A stretch of 19,939 nt of DNA, taken from CALCKU01 sp964534845 (GTDB taxonomy: Bacteria; Pseudomonadota; Alphaproteobacteria; Caulobacterales; Maricaulaceae). The notes below the pieces were generated by a model, which saw only the letters and a program-made list of their open reading frames with translations, had not been told where the DNA came from and made no database searches. The number at the start of each line of letters is the position of its first letter. Position 1 is the first letter of the stretch. Below are positions 7,406 through 14,043 of the stretch, piece by piece. The stretch spans positions 1 through 19,939 of the forward strand of contig CAZHPV010000050.1 of assembly GCA_964534845.1 (NCBI GenBank). Direction: 5' to 3'. The translations under genes were made by a program, and so were the position numbers.

Positions 7406-9211
7406 AGATTCACCCATAATATCAGCATGGGGTCCGTCATGATAATTATGACATGTTAGACAATTTGTCGGGAATGTGCCTACCGCAAAATCTCCGCCTG
7501 CTTTGTAACTTTCTTCGCCGATATGACAGCTTCGACACTTTTCAATTTTCGGCAGTAAGACGTCGGATGACTGCTTGGAAGTTTTCGCCGCATGACAATC
7601 TTCGCAAGTCAGATTACCAATATCATGGGCAGCGTGATCAAAGCTGGATTTTTTATAAAAATTATCACTCACAGAGATCGGCTGCACTGAAAAATCCAAT
7701 TCATCAATAACGCCGTCAATATTAGCAACGGGGCGATTGATAACGTGGCAGTCAAAACAAGCTCCGCCTTTAGAGAAGACAGCATTGACCTTAGCCGCTG
7801 TTCTCTCATCGGCCTGTTTAAAGGCCAATTCGCGCAAGTTCAAACTACGTAGTTTCGCAGCACGACCGGGCCTGCGGCGGGTTTCTGAATTCATTTCGGC
7901 ATCCCGAATATTTCCCAACGCCTTAGCCTGATAAAAATCCCGCATCGCGGCAATAACTTCTTTGGGCTGGCCGTGACGTAGCGTGCGTTGATAACCTTCA
8001 TCATCCTCAAATACAATAGAATGGCACATCGCGCAGTTTTTCGTCATGCTAACAGGTTCAAACAAGGCCCCGCCCGTTTCCTCTGTATGGCAATTTGAAC
8101 ATGTCACACCCTCCGCGAAGTTAAATCGAGGGTCAAGCTGGCTTGCCATACGGGCGACTGCGCCTGTCTTATCAAGATGTAAATCATGGGGAAACTTTAG
8201 ACCCGAAAACTCCCGCGGATTAAGCGCTAAAGAAACACGTTTTGTGACAGGATTGACCGTGCTTGGCGTCACGATGACCGTAGGACGAAATTCAGGGTGG
8301 TTCGACCCAAAATCGGATACATCAATTAATTCGGTTTCTGGCAGTGAGGCTTTTAAACTTTCATGGCAATTCGCACAGAGCGCCTGACTGTCCGGCAAAA
8401 TATGGGCGCGGCTATTATGTTCGACATGACAAGAACCACAACGGTCAACATCACGACCAAAAGCTTCGCTGACCTGATTTAAGCGTGCAGAAAACGCACC
8501 GACTTCCGGCTTTACCTTGTCCATAAGAGGGCCTTTTGCGTGGTCGCGCAGGTCTGTGTGGCAATCTATACAGGCACTATCTTTAACGGCTTCGAACGGT
8601 TTTTCATGACAGGTTTTACACTCATGTTTCAAATTTGAATGCATAAGAGAAATTTTGCCCGTATTCCATGCCAGATCCGCCTGAACGGGTATGGCTTTGA
8701 CAATCTGGCTCTCGGGGTTTTTTGACGCTAAAATAGGCAGCAACAAAAACAAACCAAAAATGATGAAGGCGAAAGTCCACGCCATAATCCTTTTACCCGG
8801 CAGAGCTCTTTGCAAGCCAAATACGGTTGCCGGATCGGCCGCTTCTATTTGAAAAGTCTCTTGCTCGACCTGTTCAACCGTGACGACAAGAACCGTATCA
8901 TCTTCCGGAGGCTCAATGCGGATAAGGTAAGATCCTATATTAATCAGACTGCCCTGCCCGAGCGAGCCAACAAGACCTGTTCGCATACGGCCATCAATCT
9001 GGGCGCTCTGACCCTGTAAAATATCCAATACGGGCTGGCCGTCCTTGTTCACGCGCAGGCGGGCATGATTTAAAGCCACATCTAGCGCGGAGAGTTGCAA
9101 ATCACACTTAACGTCGCGGCCAATGGTTAGAGAATCCTGATCATATAGTCTTTCACGCACGCTTTCGCGTCCGGTCGGACTACGTTTCAAATTTCTTACT
9201 TTAATGCTCAT
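7400..9211 (-). CDS. FHA domain - membrane helix - decaheme c-type cytochrome
   Basis: A 603-residue protein in three parts. Residues 1-115 form an FHA-like beta domain with Ile-Gly31-Arg32 and Asn48-His49-Ala-Arg-Leu; the Ser of the usual Ser-x-x-His motif is Ala46, so phosphothreonine binding may be weakened. One hydrophobic helix (about 143-164), preceded by Lys/Arg, should act as an uncleaved anchor with the N-terminus inside. The periplasmic part carries ten CxxCH heme motifs, at residues about 198, 214, 258, 279, 371, 393, 485, 536, 559 and 584. The two sides suggest a link between cytoplasmic signalling or partner binding and a periplasmic heme wire. The later motifs resemble cytochrome c3/c7-type multiheme proteins. 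Third gene of the minus operon, 7 bases after the b-type cytochrome gene, so it is likely the periplasmic electron acceptor of that membrane protein (inference). Confidence 0.9.
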   Translation of the reverse strand: MSIKVRNLKRSPTGRESVRERLYDQDSLTIGRDVKCDLQLSALDVALNHARLRVNKDGQPVLDILQGQSAQIDGRMRTGLVGSLGQGSLINIGSYLIRIEPPEDDTVLVVTVEQVEQETFQIEAADPATVFGLQRALPGKRIMAWTFAFIIFGLFLLLPILASKNPESQIVKAIPVQADLAWNTGKISLMHSNLKHECKTCHEKPFEAVKDSACIDCHTDLRDHAKGPLMDKVKPEVGAFSARLNQVSEAFGRDVDRCGSCHVEHNSRAHILPDSQALCANCHESLKASLPETELIDVSDFGSNHPEFRPTVIVTPSTVNPVTKRVSLALNPREFSGLKFPHDLHLDKTGAVARMASQLDPRFNFAEGVTCSNCHTEETGGALFEPVSMTKNCAMCHSIVFEDDEGYQRTLRHGQPKEVIAAMRDFYQAKALGNIRDAEMNSETRRRPGRAAKLRSLNLRELAFKQADERTAAKVNAVFSKGGACFDCHVINRPVANIDGVIDELDFSVQPISVSDNFYKKSSFDHAAHDIGNLTCEDCHAAKTSKQSSDVLLPKIEKCRSCHIGEESYKAGGDFAVGTFPTNCLTCHNYHDGPHADIMGESK

Positions 9212-9218
9212 TGTCAGT

Positions 9219-10082
9219 CTAACTATAATAAAAAACAGAAATGATATGAACGCTCAGGGCCGCCAAAAGCGCAAATGTCATCGGGATATGAATATAAAGC
9301 CACACTTGTAGCAGAGCCATGATCCGAATATGTTTACGAATACGCAAAAGAAGAGCCCTTTTTCGTTCCAGTACGGAAATAAGATCAAGAACAGGAAGAC
9401 GCATTTCATCATCGGCCTGTCGCACTTCCGCTCCAAAATAGTTTAGGGCTTTGGCCGTCATACATCGTTTATCCGTTCCGGAAATACGTTTGAATATCGA
9501 GCCGCCCAGATTGGTTTTCTCAACAGACATCAAAACAGTTTCGATATATTGGTCTTGCAAGGGCTGGGCTGTCGAAATAAGACGTCGATCAAGATTTGCC
9601 AATTCTTCTAACATTTGCGCCTTCCCCATTTCCGCCCGATTGGCACTCATTTGTCGGGGTAAACGGACATAGAAATAAATTCCAAAAATACCAGAGATTA
9701 TAACCAGCATCATCAAGGCATAAGCCAATGTGTGTACATTCCAGCCAAACTGGAAACCCGTATGCAATGTGGCAATTACGATTAAAGACAAACCCAGATA
9801 AATATGAGCTGAAGTCCAGGCTTTAAGGCTCCAATGGCCTTGTGTGATGACGCGTTTACGCAGGCCTAACAGGGTAAGCCAGACGATTAGAACCGCCCCG
9901 ATCGTACCGAGCGTATAGCCATACCATGTCCCCCCGTTTCGCACGGGCTCGAAATCTGCCCATATATATCCAAACAGGCTTATGATGCACAGAACCAAAG
10001 CTATTTTCAGAAATAGAAAGTTTTTATGCGTCAAAAAACTTGAATGTTCCGGCGCGGAATTTTTACGATTTTTTGCCCCCAC
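9219..10082 (-). CDS. Membrane b-type cytochrome, probably diheme
   Basis: A 287-residue protein with about five membrane helices (near residues 22-42, 54-74, 90-110, 116-138 and 256-284). Two helices each carry a pair of His 14 residues apart: His93/His107 and His265/His279. This spacing places the pairs near opposite membrane faces, as in diheme b-type cytochromes, so two transmembrane hemes b are likely; His117 is a spare candidate. A soluble, charged and partly helical loop of about 110 residues lies between helices 4 and 5. The start is GTG with an upstream aagga on the minus strand. It sits 6 bases after the FAD/FeS gene and 7 before the decaheme gene. The likely role is to carry electrons across the inner membrane between those two proteins. 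I cannot assign it to a named family with certainty. Confidence 0.8.
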   Translation of the reverse strand: MGAKNRKNSAPEHSSFLTHKNFLFLKIALVLCIISLFGYIWADFEPVRNGGTWYGYTLGTIGAVLIVWLTLLGLRKRVITQGHWSLKAWTSAHIYLGLSLIVIATLHTGFQFGWNVHTLAYALMMLVIISGIFGIYFYVRLPRQMSANRAEMGKAQMLEELANLDRRLISTAQPLQDQYIETVLMSVEKTNLGGSIFKRISGTDKRCMTAKALNYFGAEVRQADDEMRLPVLDLISVLERKRALLLRIRKHIRIMALLQVWLYIHIPMTFALLAALSVHIISVFYYS

Positions 10083-10088
10083 CCCGCT

Positions 10089-12527
10089 CTATCCTTTCGA
10101 CTTAGCCATATTCAGGTAACCTTCGGGAGATACGCGAATAGCGGCCCCTGTCGGGCAGGCTCGTACACAGGCCGCTCCCCCTGTAATACCTTTACACATA
10201 TCACATTTCACGGCGGTTTTCGGCGCATCGCTCTTTGTTTTGTTTTTGGCTTTTTTAGACTTATTCTGTCCGGGCGGTTGCCCTATCCCAAACAGAACCC
10301 ATGAGGCTTTCAAACGCGGTTTTTTCTCCGGTATTTGTTCCATCTGGATAACACCATAAGGACAATAGCGTTGACAATTCCCGCAACCAATACAGGTCTC
10401 ATCAATAAAGACCTCCCCGTCCGGGGCGCGTTGAATAGCATTAGGAGGACAATCAGACATACAATGTGGATGTTCGCAATGGCGACAACTCGTTGGGACA
10501 TGGATATTGGCAAAGGTTGTACCAGCCTCACGATTGAGTCTCGAAATGCCATCATGGCTTTCAGCGCAAGCCACTTCACAATTATCACACCCCACACAGA
10601 GGCTTTCATCTATCAATAAAGCATCCGTCGCCTCGCCAAGCCCTTGCTCTATGAGGAAATTTGCTCTCGCACCGTAAAGATCTGCAACCGATTCAAATCC
10701 ACTTTTCTGGCCTTCAATATAAGAATTCATCGCCCGGCGATCTGCAAATTCATCCATCACTTTATTTGCCAATGTCGGGTTCGCTTTTAATAAAGACTGA
10801 AAAAGCTCACCTTTTAACTTGATGACCTCAGACTTGACCGCAGCTTTTACAGTCGCAGTCCTATTACCATCTTCAAAGAGCGCCATTTCGCCAACATAAC
10901 TCCCCGCAGGCACATAGGAGAGAAACACCGACTTATCAGCAATCATTTTTTCGACGGTTAGTGACCCTGATCTCGTAACAAAGATATCGGTATCATCAGC
11001 GCCCTCTTCAATTAAAACATCCCCGGCATTAATGGTTTGGATCTCGGCACTTTCCAAAATTTCCTTCAGATCATCCCGCTTCACACCGGACCCTAAAATC
11101 TGCAAAAGCTGGCGTTCAACCGCAATAAGGTCAATCCGGGTTTTGACCGCCGGAACAACAGAAATGAGCTTACGGGCGGAATTTCGGGGCGTTTCAATAA
11201 GAATGCATGGCTCGGCAGCAAGTATAGTGGCATTTCTACGGCGCCCCGAGATCAAACCCGCTTCCCCAAAAATTTGGCACTCCTCAATCGTAACAACCTT
11301 TTGCGGATCATTCGGGTCGATTTGGACGTGAACTGAGCCCTTCGCAATAGAATAAAGTGATGAGCCGACATCATTACGGGTAAAAACGACATCGCCCGCC
11401 TTTAAAGAATGCACTTCAGAATCCAGCATGAATTCACGCATTTGTAAGGGGGTGAGATCGCGGAATATCTCAACCTGTGTACGTATAAATTCAAGCCAAG
11501 CTGAAACATCGTCGCCATTTTCCAGCGCTGCAAACTTTTCTGCAAGTAAAGGTTCATCAGCCGGTTTTAAATCCTTATTGCCGCGAATATGTTCAACAAC
11601 ATCATAGCCTTGGTTCATACAATGTTTGATCAAGGGATAGCCTGCCAAAGCCCCAACAACATACAGACCCTCTGTCGTGCTTTCAAAAGTAGAAGAAAGC
11701 GTTGGAAAGGCTTCCCGGCTATCGGATGAGAATTCAACACCACAACTTTCGACAAACTCCCGGGGTGGCTTTGAGCCAACCCGTGCAATCACCCTGTCAC
11801 AAGGCAAACGATCGGAGCCGTCCTTGACGTCTATATTAATCCAGCCTGGCTCAACCGACGCTGTCGACGCCAAGGTGATGACATCCATCCGTCCGTCTTC
11901 TTTCGCGCTCATTAGGGACTTAACGTTTGCACCCTTGGCGCGCGGAAAATCCGGTCCGCGTTGTAAAAGTGTAACGCGGTTTGAGAGATCAGGATTCGCA
12001 ATAAGGCCCAAAGCATTTTCAATGCCCGCATCCCCGCCGCCAATGACAATAATATCCTCATTAAAATAGGCGTCGGGATCATCAAGTGTATATTGAATAA
12101 ATGGCAAATCACCACCGGGGACTCTTAATGTATTCGGATTGCCTTGCGTGCCAATACCCAAAATGACATGGGCAGCCTTGATTTTCTTACCATCGACCAG
12201 AGTAAGTTCAAAATCACCTTTTTTACCTGTGACTGCGGTAACCTCTGCGTCAAAAAGAACATTTATATTACCAGCCTCGGTCTGTTCTTCCCAACGTCCG
12301 AGAATCTCTTCGCGACTACCGGCATCAAAATCAATATCACTGCGCAACACCAATTGATTCGGCGTCGCCATAATATGTTTGCCCTTTTGGTACTTGAATA
12401 TCGTATCGGAAAGATGGTCCGTTTTTTCCAGCAAAACATGGGACATACCAAGGGCAGCCGCATGACTCGCCGCACTCAGACCGGCCGGTCCTGACCCTAC
12501 AATAGCAACATCATATATATCTGCCAA
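10089..12527 (-). CDS. FAD/NAD(P) oxidoreductase - tandem cNMP-binding - ferredoxin (4x[4Fe-4S]) fusion
   Basis: An 812-residue soluble fusion. Residues 1-320 are a thioredoxin-reductase-like flavoprotein: FAD motif Gly11-Ser-Gly-Pro-Ala-Gly16, NAD(P) motif Gly163-Gly-Gly-Asp-Ala-Gly and a C-terminal Gly-Ala-Leu-Ala FAD segment. The redox Cys-x-x-Cys of thioredoxin reductase is absent, so it is not a disulfide reductase. Two cyclic-nucleotide-binding domains follow (about 365-460 and 485-590), each with a phosphate-cassette-like Gly-Glu...Leu...Arg-x-Ala-Thr pattern. Residues 640-800 form a DmsB/NrfC-like ferredoxin region with 16 Cys in four groups (starting near 644, 681, 712 and 775), enough for four [4Fe-4S] clusters. 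No signal peptide, so it is cytoplasmic. I chose the TTG at 12527, which has an aggggg ribosome site and begins Met-Ala-Asp-Ile-Tyr-Asp; a longer TTG start at 12557 is less likely. Probably passes electrons between NAD(P)H and the b-type cytochrome next door, with cNMP control (inference). Confidence 0.9.
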   Translation of the reverse strand: MADIYDVAIVGSGPAGLSAASHAAALGMSHVLLEKTDHLSDTIFKYQKGKHIMATPNQLVLRSDIDFDAGSREEILGRWEEQTEAGNINVLFDAEVTAVTGKKGDFELTLVDGKKIKAAHVILGIGTQGNPNTLRVPGGDLPFIQYTLDDPDAYFNEDIIVIGGGDAGIENALGLIANPDLSNRVTLLQRGPDFPRAKGANVKSLMSAKEDGRMDVITLASTASVEPGWINIDVKDGSDRLPCDRVIARVGSKPPREFVESCGVEFSSDSREAFPTLSSTFESTTEGLYVVGALAGYPLIKHCMNQGYDVVEHIRGNKDLKPADEPLLAEKFAALENGDDVSAWLEFIRTQVEIFRDLTPLQMREFMLDSEVHSLKAGDVVFTRNDVGSSLYSIAKGSVHVQIDPNDPQKVVTIEECQIFGEAGLISGRRRNATILAAEPCILIETPRNSARKLISVVPAVKTRIDLIAVERQLLQILGSGVKRDDLKEILESAEIQTINAGDVLIEEGADDTDIFVTRSGSLTVEKMIADKSVFLSYVPAGSYVGEMALFEDGNRTATVKAAVKSEVIKLKGELFQSLLKANPTLANKVMDEFADRRAMNSYIEGQKSGFESVADLYGARANFLIEQGLGEATDALLIDESLCVGCDNCEVACAESHDGISRLNREAGTTFANIHVPTSCRHCEHPHCMSDCPPNAIQRAPDGEVFIDETCIGCGNCQRYCPYGVIQMEQIPEKKPRLKASWVLFGIGQPPGQNKSKKAKNKTKSDAPKTAVKCDMCKGITGGAACVRACPTGAAIRVSPEGYLNMAKSKG

Positions 12528-12551
12528 TTTTGCGCGCCCCCTGCAAATGTC

Positions 12552-12563
12552 AAACAATTGTTT
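12552..12563. promoter_or_regulatory. 12-bp perfect palindrome, possible operator
   Basis: aaacaattgttt is a perfect palindrome just upstream of the -35 of the plus operon and inside the leader region of the minus operon. The half-sequence attgtt recurs 9 bases on (12566-12571). A position between divergent operons suits an operator. It does not match the CRP or FNR consensus well. A second inverted repeat, ttgca-aca-tgcaa, lies at 12596-12608. Confidence 0.45.
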
Positions 12564-12569
12564 CTATTG

Positions 12570-12597
12570 TTGACAACCAACCATAAAAAATTAAATT
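12570..12597 (+). promoter_or_regulatory. Predicted sigma-70-type promoter of the plus-strand cytochrome operon
   Basis: A perfect -35 box ttgaca (12570-12575) is followed, after 16 bases, by taaatt (12592-12597), which matches four of six -10 positions. Transcription would start near 12604 and leave about 40 bases before the proposed start at 12643. The -10 overlaps the ttgca-aca-tgcaa inverted repeat, so a bound regulator could block it. Confidence 0.5.
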
Positions 12598-12632
12598 GCA
12601 ACATGCAAGTATCAACGCATGAAATAAGGGAC

Positions 12633-12645
12633 GGGGCGCAAAATT
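12633..12645 (+). promoter_or_regulatory. Ribosome-binding site and proposed ATT start of the pentaheme gene
   Basis: gggg at 12633-12636 is spaced six bases from an in-frame ATT at 12643. Reading from this codon gives a classical signal peptide: an Lys-Arg n-region, a hydrophobic core, and Thr-Ala-Phe-Ala before Asn-Glu. No ATG, GTG or TTG lies in this frame between the stop at 12625 and the ATG at 12697, and no ribosome-binding site precedes 12697. Confidence 0.45.
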
Positions 12646-12674
12646 TTTGAAAACAAACGATATGTATGGCAGCT

Positions 12675-12698
12675 ATTAGCGCCATTTATAGCGCTAAT
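12675..12698 (+). repeat. 8-bp inverted repeat over the annotated ATG of the pentaheme gene
   Basis: attagcgc (12675-12682) and gcgctaat (12691-12698) are perfect inverted copies with an 8-base loop. The right arm covers the first bases of the ATG at 12697, so in RNA this hairpin would hide that start codon. This speaks against initiation there, or for a regulated internal start. Confidence 0.5.
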
Positions 12699-14043
12699 GC
12701 TAGTAAGCCTGTGCGACGGGACCGCATTCGCGAATGAGCCATCCAAAGGCGGCGACCAGACACCATATACCGATGGTAACGAACATCTGGGTGTAATAGG
12801 GTGTTACGGTTCCACTTGCCATTCTCGTCAAGAAGCAACAGGTGTTATTGTTCGACAAAATGAAATCCTGACATGGCAAGACGAAACCTCGTCAACGGGA
12901 ACACATTTAAGAGCTTACAAAGTCCTTAAAAGTGAACGCTCCAGAACCATAACGCAACGACTTGGACTCGGTAATGCCTGGGAAGAAGATAGCTGTCTAG
13001 GCTGTCATGCCGATAATATTCCAGCCTCACTACGAGGTAATAACTTTCAAATCGAGGACGGCGTGGGGTGCGAATCCTGTCACGGCGGCGCGACGAATTG
13101 GCTAACCCAACATTATGCGGTCGGGGCCAATCATGATAAGAATGTTGCCTTAGGGCTCTACCCTTTGGAAGATGCGCAAACCAGCGTGAAAATTTGTTTG
13201 TCATGCCATTTAGGAAGTGCTGCGGAAAACCAATTTGTAACCCATCGTTTCATGGCGGCGGGGCATCCCAGAATTTCGTTTGAACTCGATTTGTTTATTG
13301 CTTTACAGAGACATCATGATGAAGATGTAGACTATACGAACCGTAAAAAGGTTCAAACAGGGGCGCAACGCTGGGCGATAGGCCAAGCCGAATCGCTTAT
13401 CAGATTGCTCACCTTGTTCGAAAATCCGAGTCTCAATAGTGACGGCATGTTTCCAGAATTGGTCTTTTTTGATTGTCTGGCCTGTCACCGCCCTATCTCT
13501 GACGACCCGGATTGGCGCCCGAATGTCCGACCAAACCCCGGTCGCCCTGCAGCGCCCGGCTTAGTTAAATTTAACGATGCCAATATGCTAATGCTACTGG
13601 GTACCACTCTGCAAATTGCGCCCGAATTAGCTCCCCAACTCTCAAGCCAGATCAAAGAGTTTCATGCATCATTGGCTGGAGGACCCATCACCACCGCCAA
13701 AGCCAGCGATGCCCTAAAAGCCACAACGCGGACGTTAATAAAGCGTATCCGCCAAACTGATTTCACCGCAGAACAAACCCTGGCGATTTTGGATAACATC
13801 CTCACCGAAACTTTATCCAAGCGCTATACGGACTATGTCGCAGCAGAGCAGGCCATTATGGCGGTCGATACATTATTATCGTCTATGATAGCCGCTAAAC
13901 AGGCCGTGCCCGCAGATGTCTTATCCATGCGTGAGCAAATTAATATTGGATATGATGCTGTTGAAGACCCTAATGCCTATCAACAAGACACGCTCTCAAC
14001 GGCTTTAATCGCAATCCAAACCAGGTTGGGCACCTTAAAATGA
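12697..14043 (+). CDS. Exported pentaheme c-type cytochrome (cytochrome c554-like)
   Basis: Coordinates use the first conventional start and give 448 residues. The sequence argues for a start at 12643 (ATT), which adds 18 residues and completes a signal peptide cleaved after Thr-Ala-Phe-Ala. Counted from 12697, heme motifs are Cys36-x4-Cys41-His (a four-residue spacer instead of two), then CLGCH at 100, CESCH at 125, CLSCH at 167 and CLACH at 260, so four or five hemes. Cys-x4-Cys-His is known in some multiheme cytochromes. The heme arrangement and many free His residues resemble the cytochrome c554 type. The C-terminal third is helical without hemes. It is the first gene of the plus operon and overlaps the next gene by four bases (atga). 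Its likely place is the periplasm, as a shuttle between the decaheme protein and the outer-membrane components (inference). Confidence 0.85.
   Translation: MLVSLCDGTAFANEPSKGGDQTPYTDGNEHLGVIGCYGSTCHSRQEATGVIVRQNEILTWQDETSSTGTHLRAYKVLKSERSRTITQRLGLGNAWEEDSCLGCHADNIPASLRGNNFQIEDGVGCESCHGGATNWLTQHYAVGANHDKNVALGLYPLEDAQTSVKICLSCHLGSAAENQFVTHRFMAAGHPRISFELDLFIALQRHHDEDVDYTNRKKVQTGAQRWAIGQAESLIRLLTLFENPSLNSDGMFPELVFFDCLACHRPISDDPDWRPNVRPNPGRPAAPGLVKFNDANMLMLLGTTLQIAPELAPQLSSQIKEFHASLAGGPITTAKASDALKATTRTLIKRIRQTDFTAEQTLAILDNILTETLSKRYTDYVAAEQAIMAVDTLLSSMIAAKQAVPADVLSMREQINIGYDAVEDPNAYQQDTLSTALIAIQTRLGTLK

Larger units (their letters stand above)
12526..12645. repeat. Mirror-image initiation regions of the two divergent operons
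   Basis: The bases aattttgcgcgcccc (12526-12540) and ggggcgcaaaattt (12633-12646) are inverted copies apart from a two-base insertion. Each contains the ribosome-binding site and first bases of one divergent operon. They could reflect duplication of a start region, or paired binding sites of a shared regulator. Confidence 0.55.

Noticed and set aside
10089..12527. Thioredoxin reductase
   Set aside because: The flavoprotein half resembles that family but lacks the Cys-x-x-Cys redox pair, so disulfide reduction is not supported.
12552..12563. CRP or FNR binding site
   Set aside because: The palindrome aaacaattgttt does not match tgtga-n6-tcaca or ttgat-n4-atcaa closely enough to name a regulator.
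12666..12737. Short frame starting at ATG 12666 as an alternative start or leader peptide
   Set aside because: It is out of frame with the cytochrome, has no ribosome site, and does not give a signal peptide.
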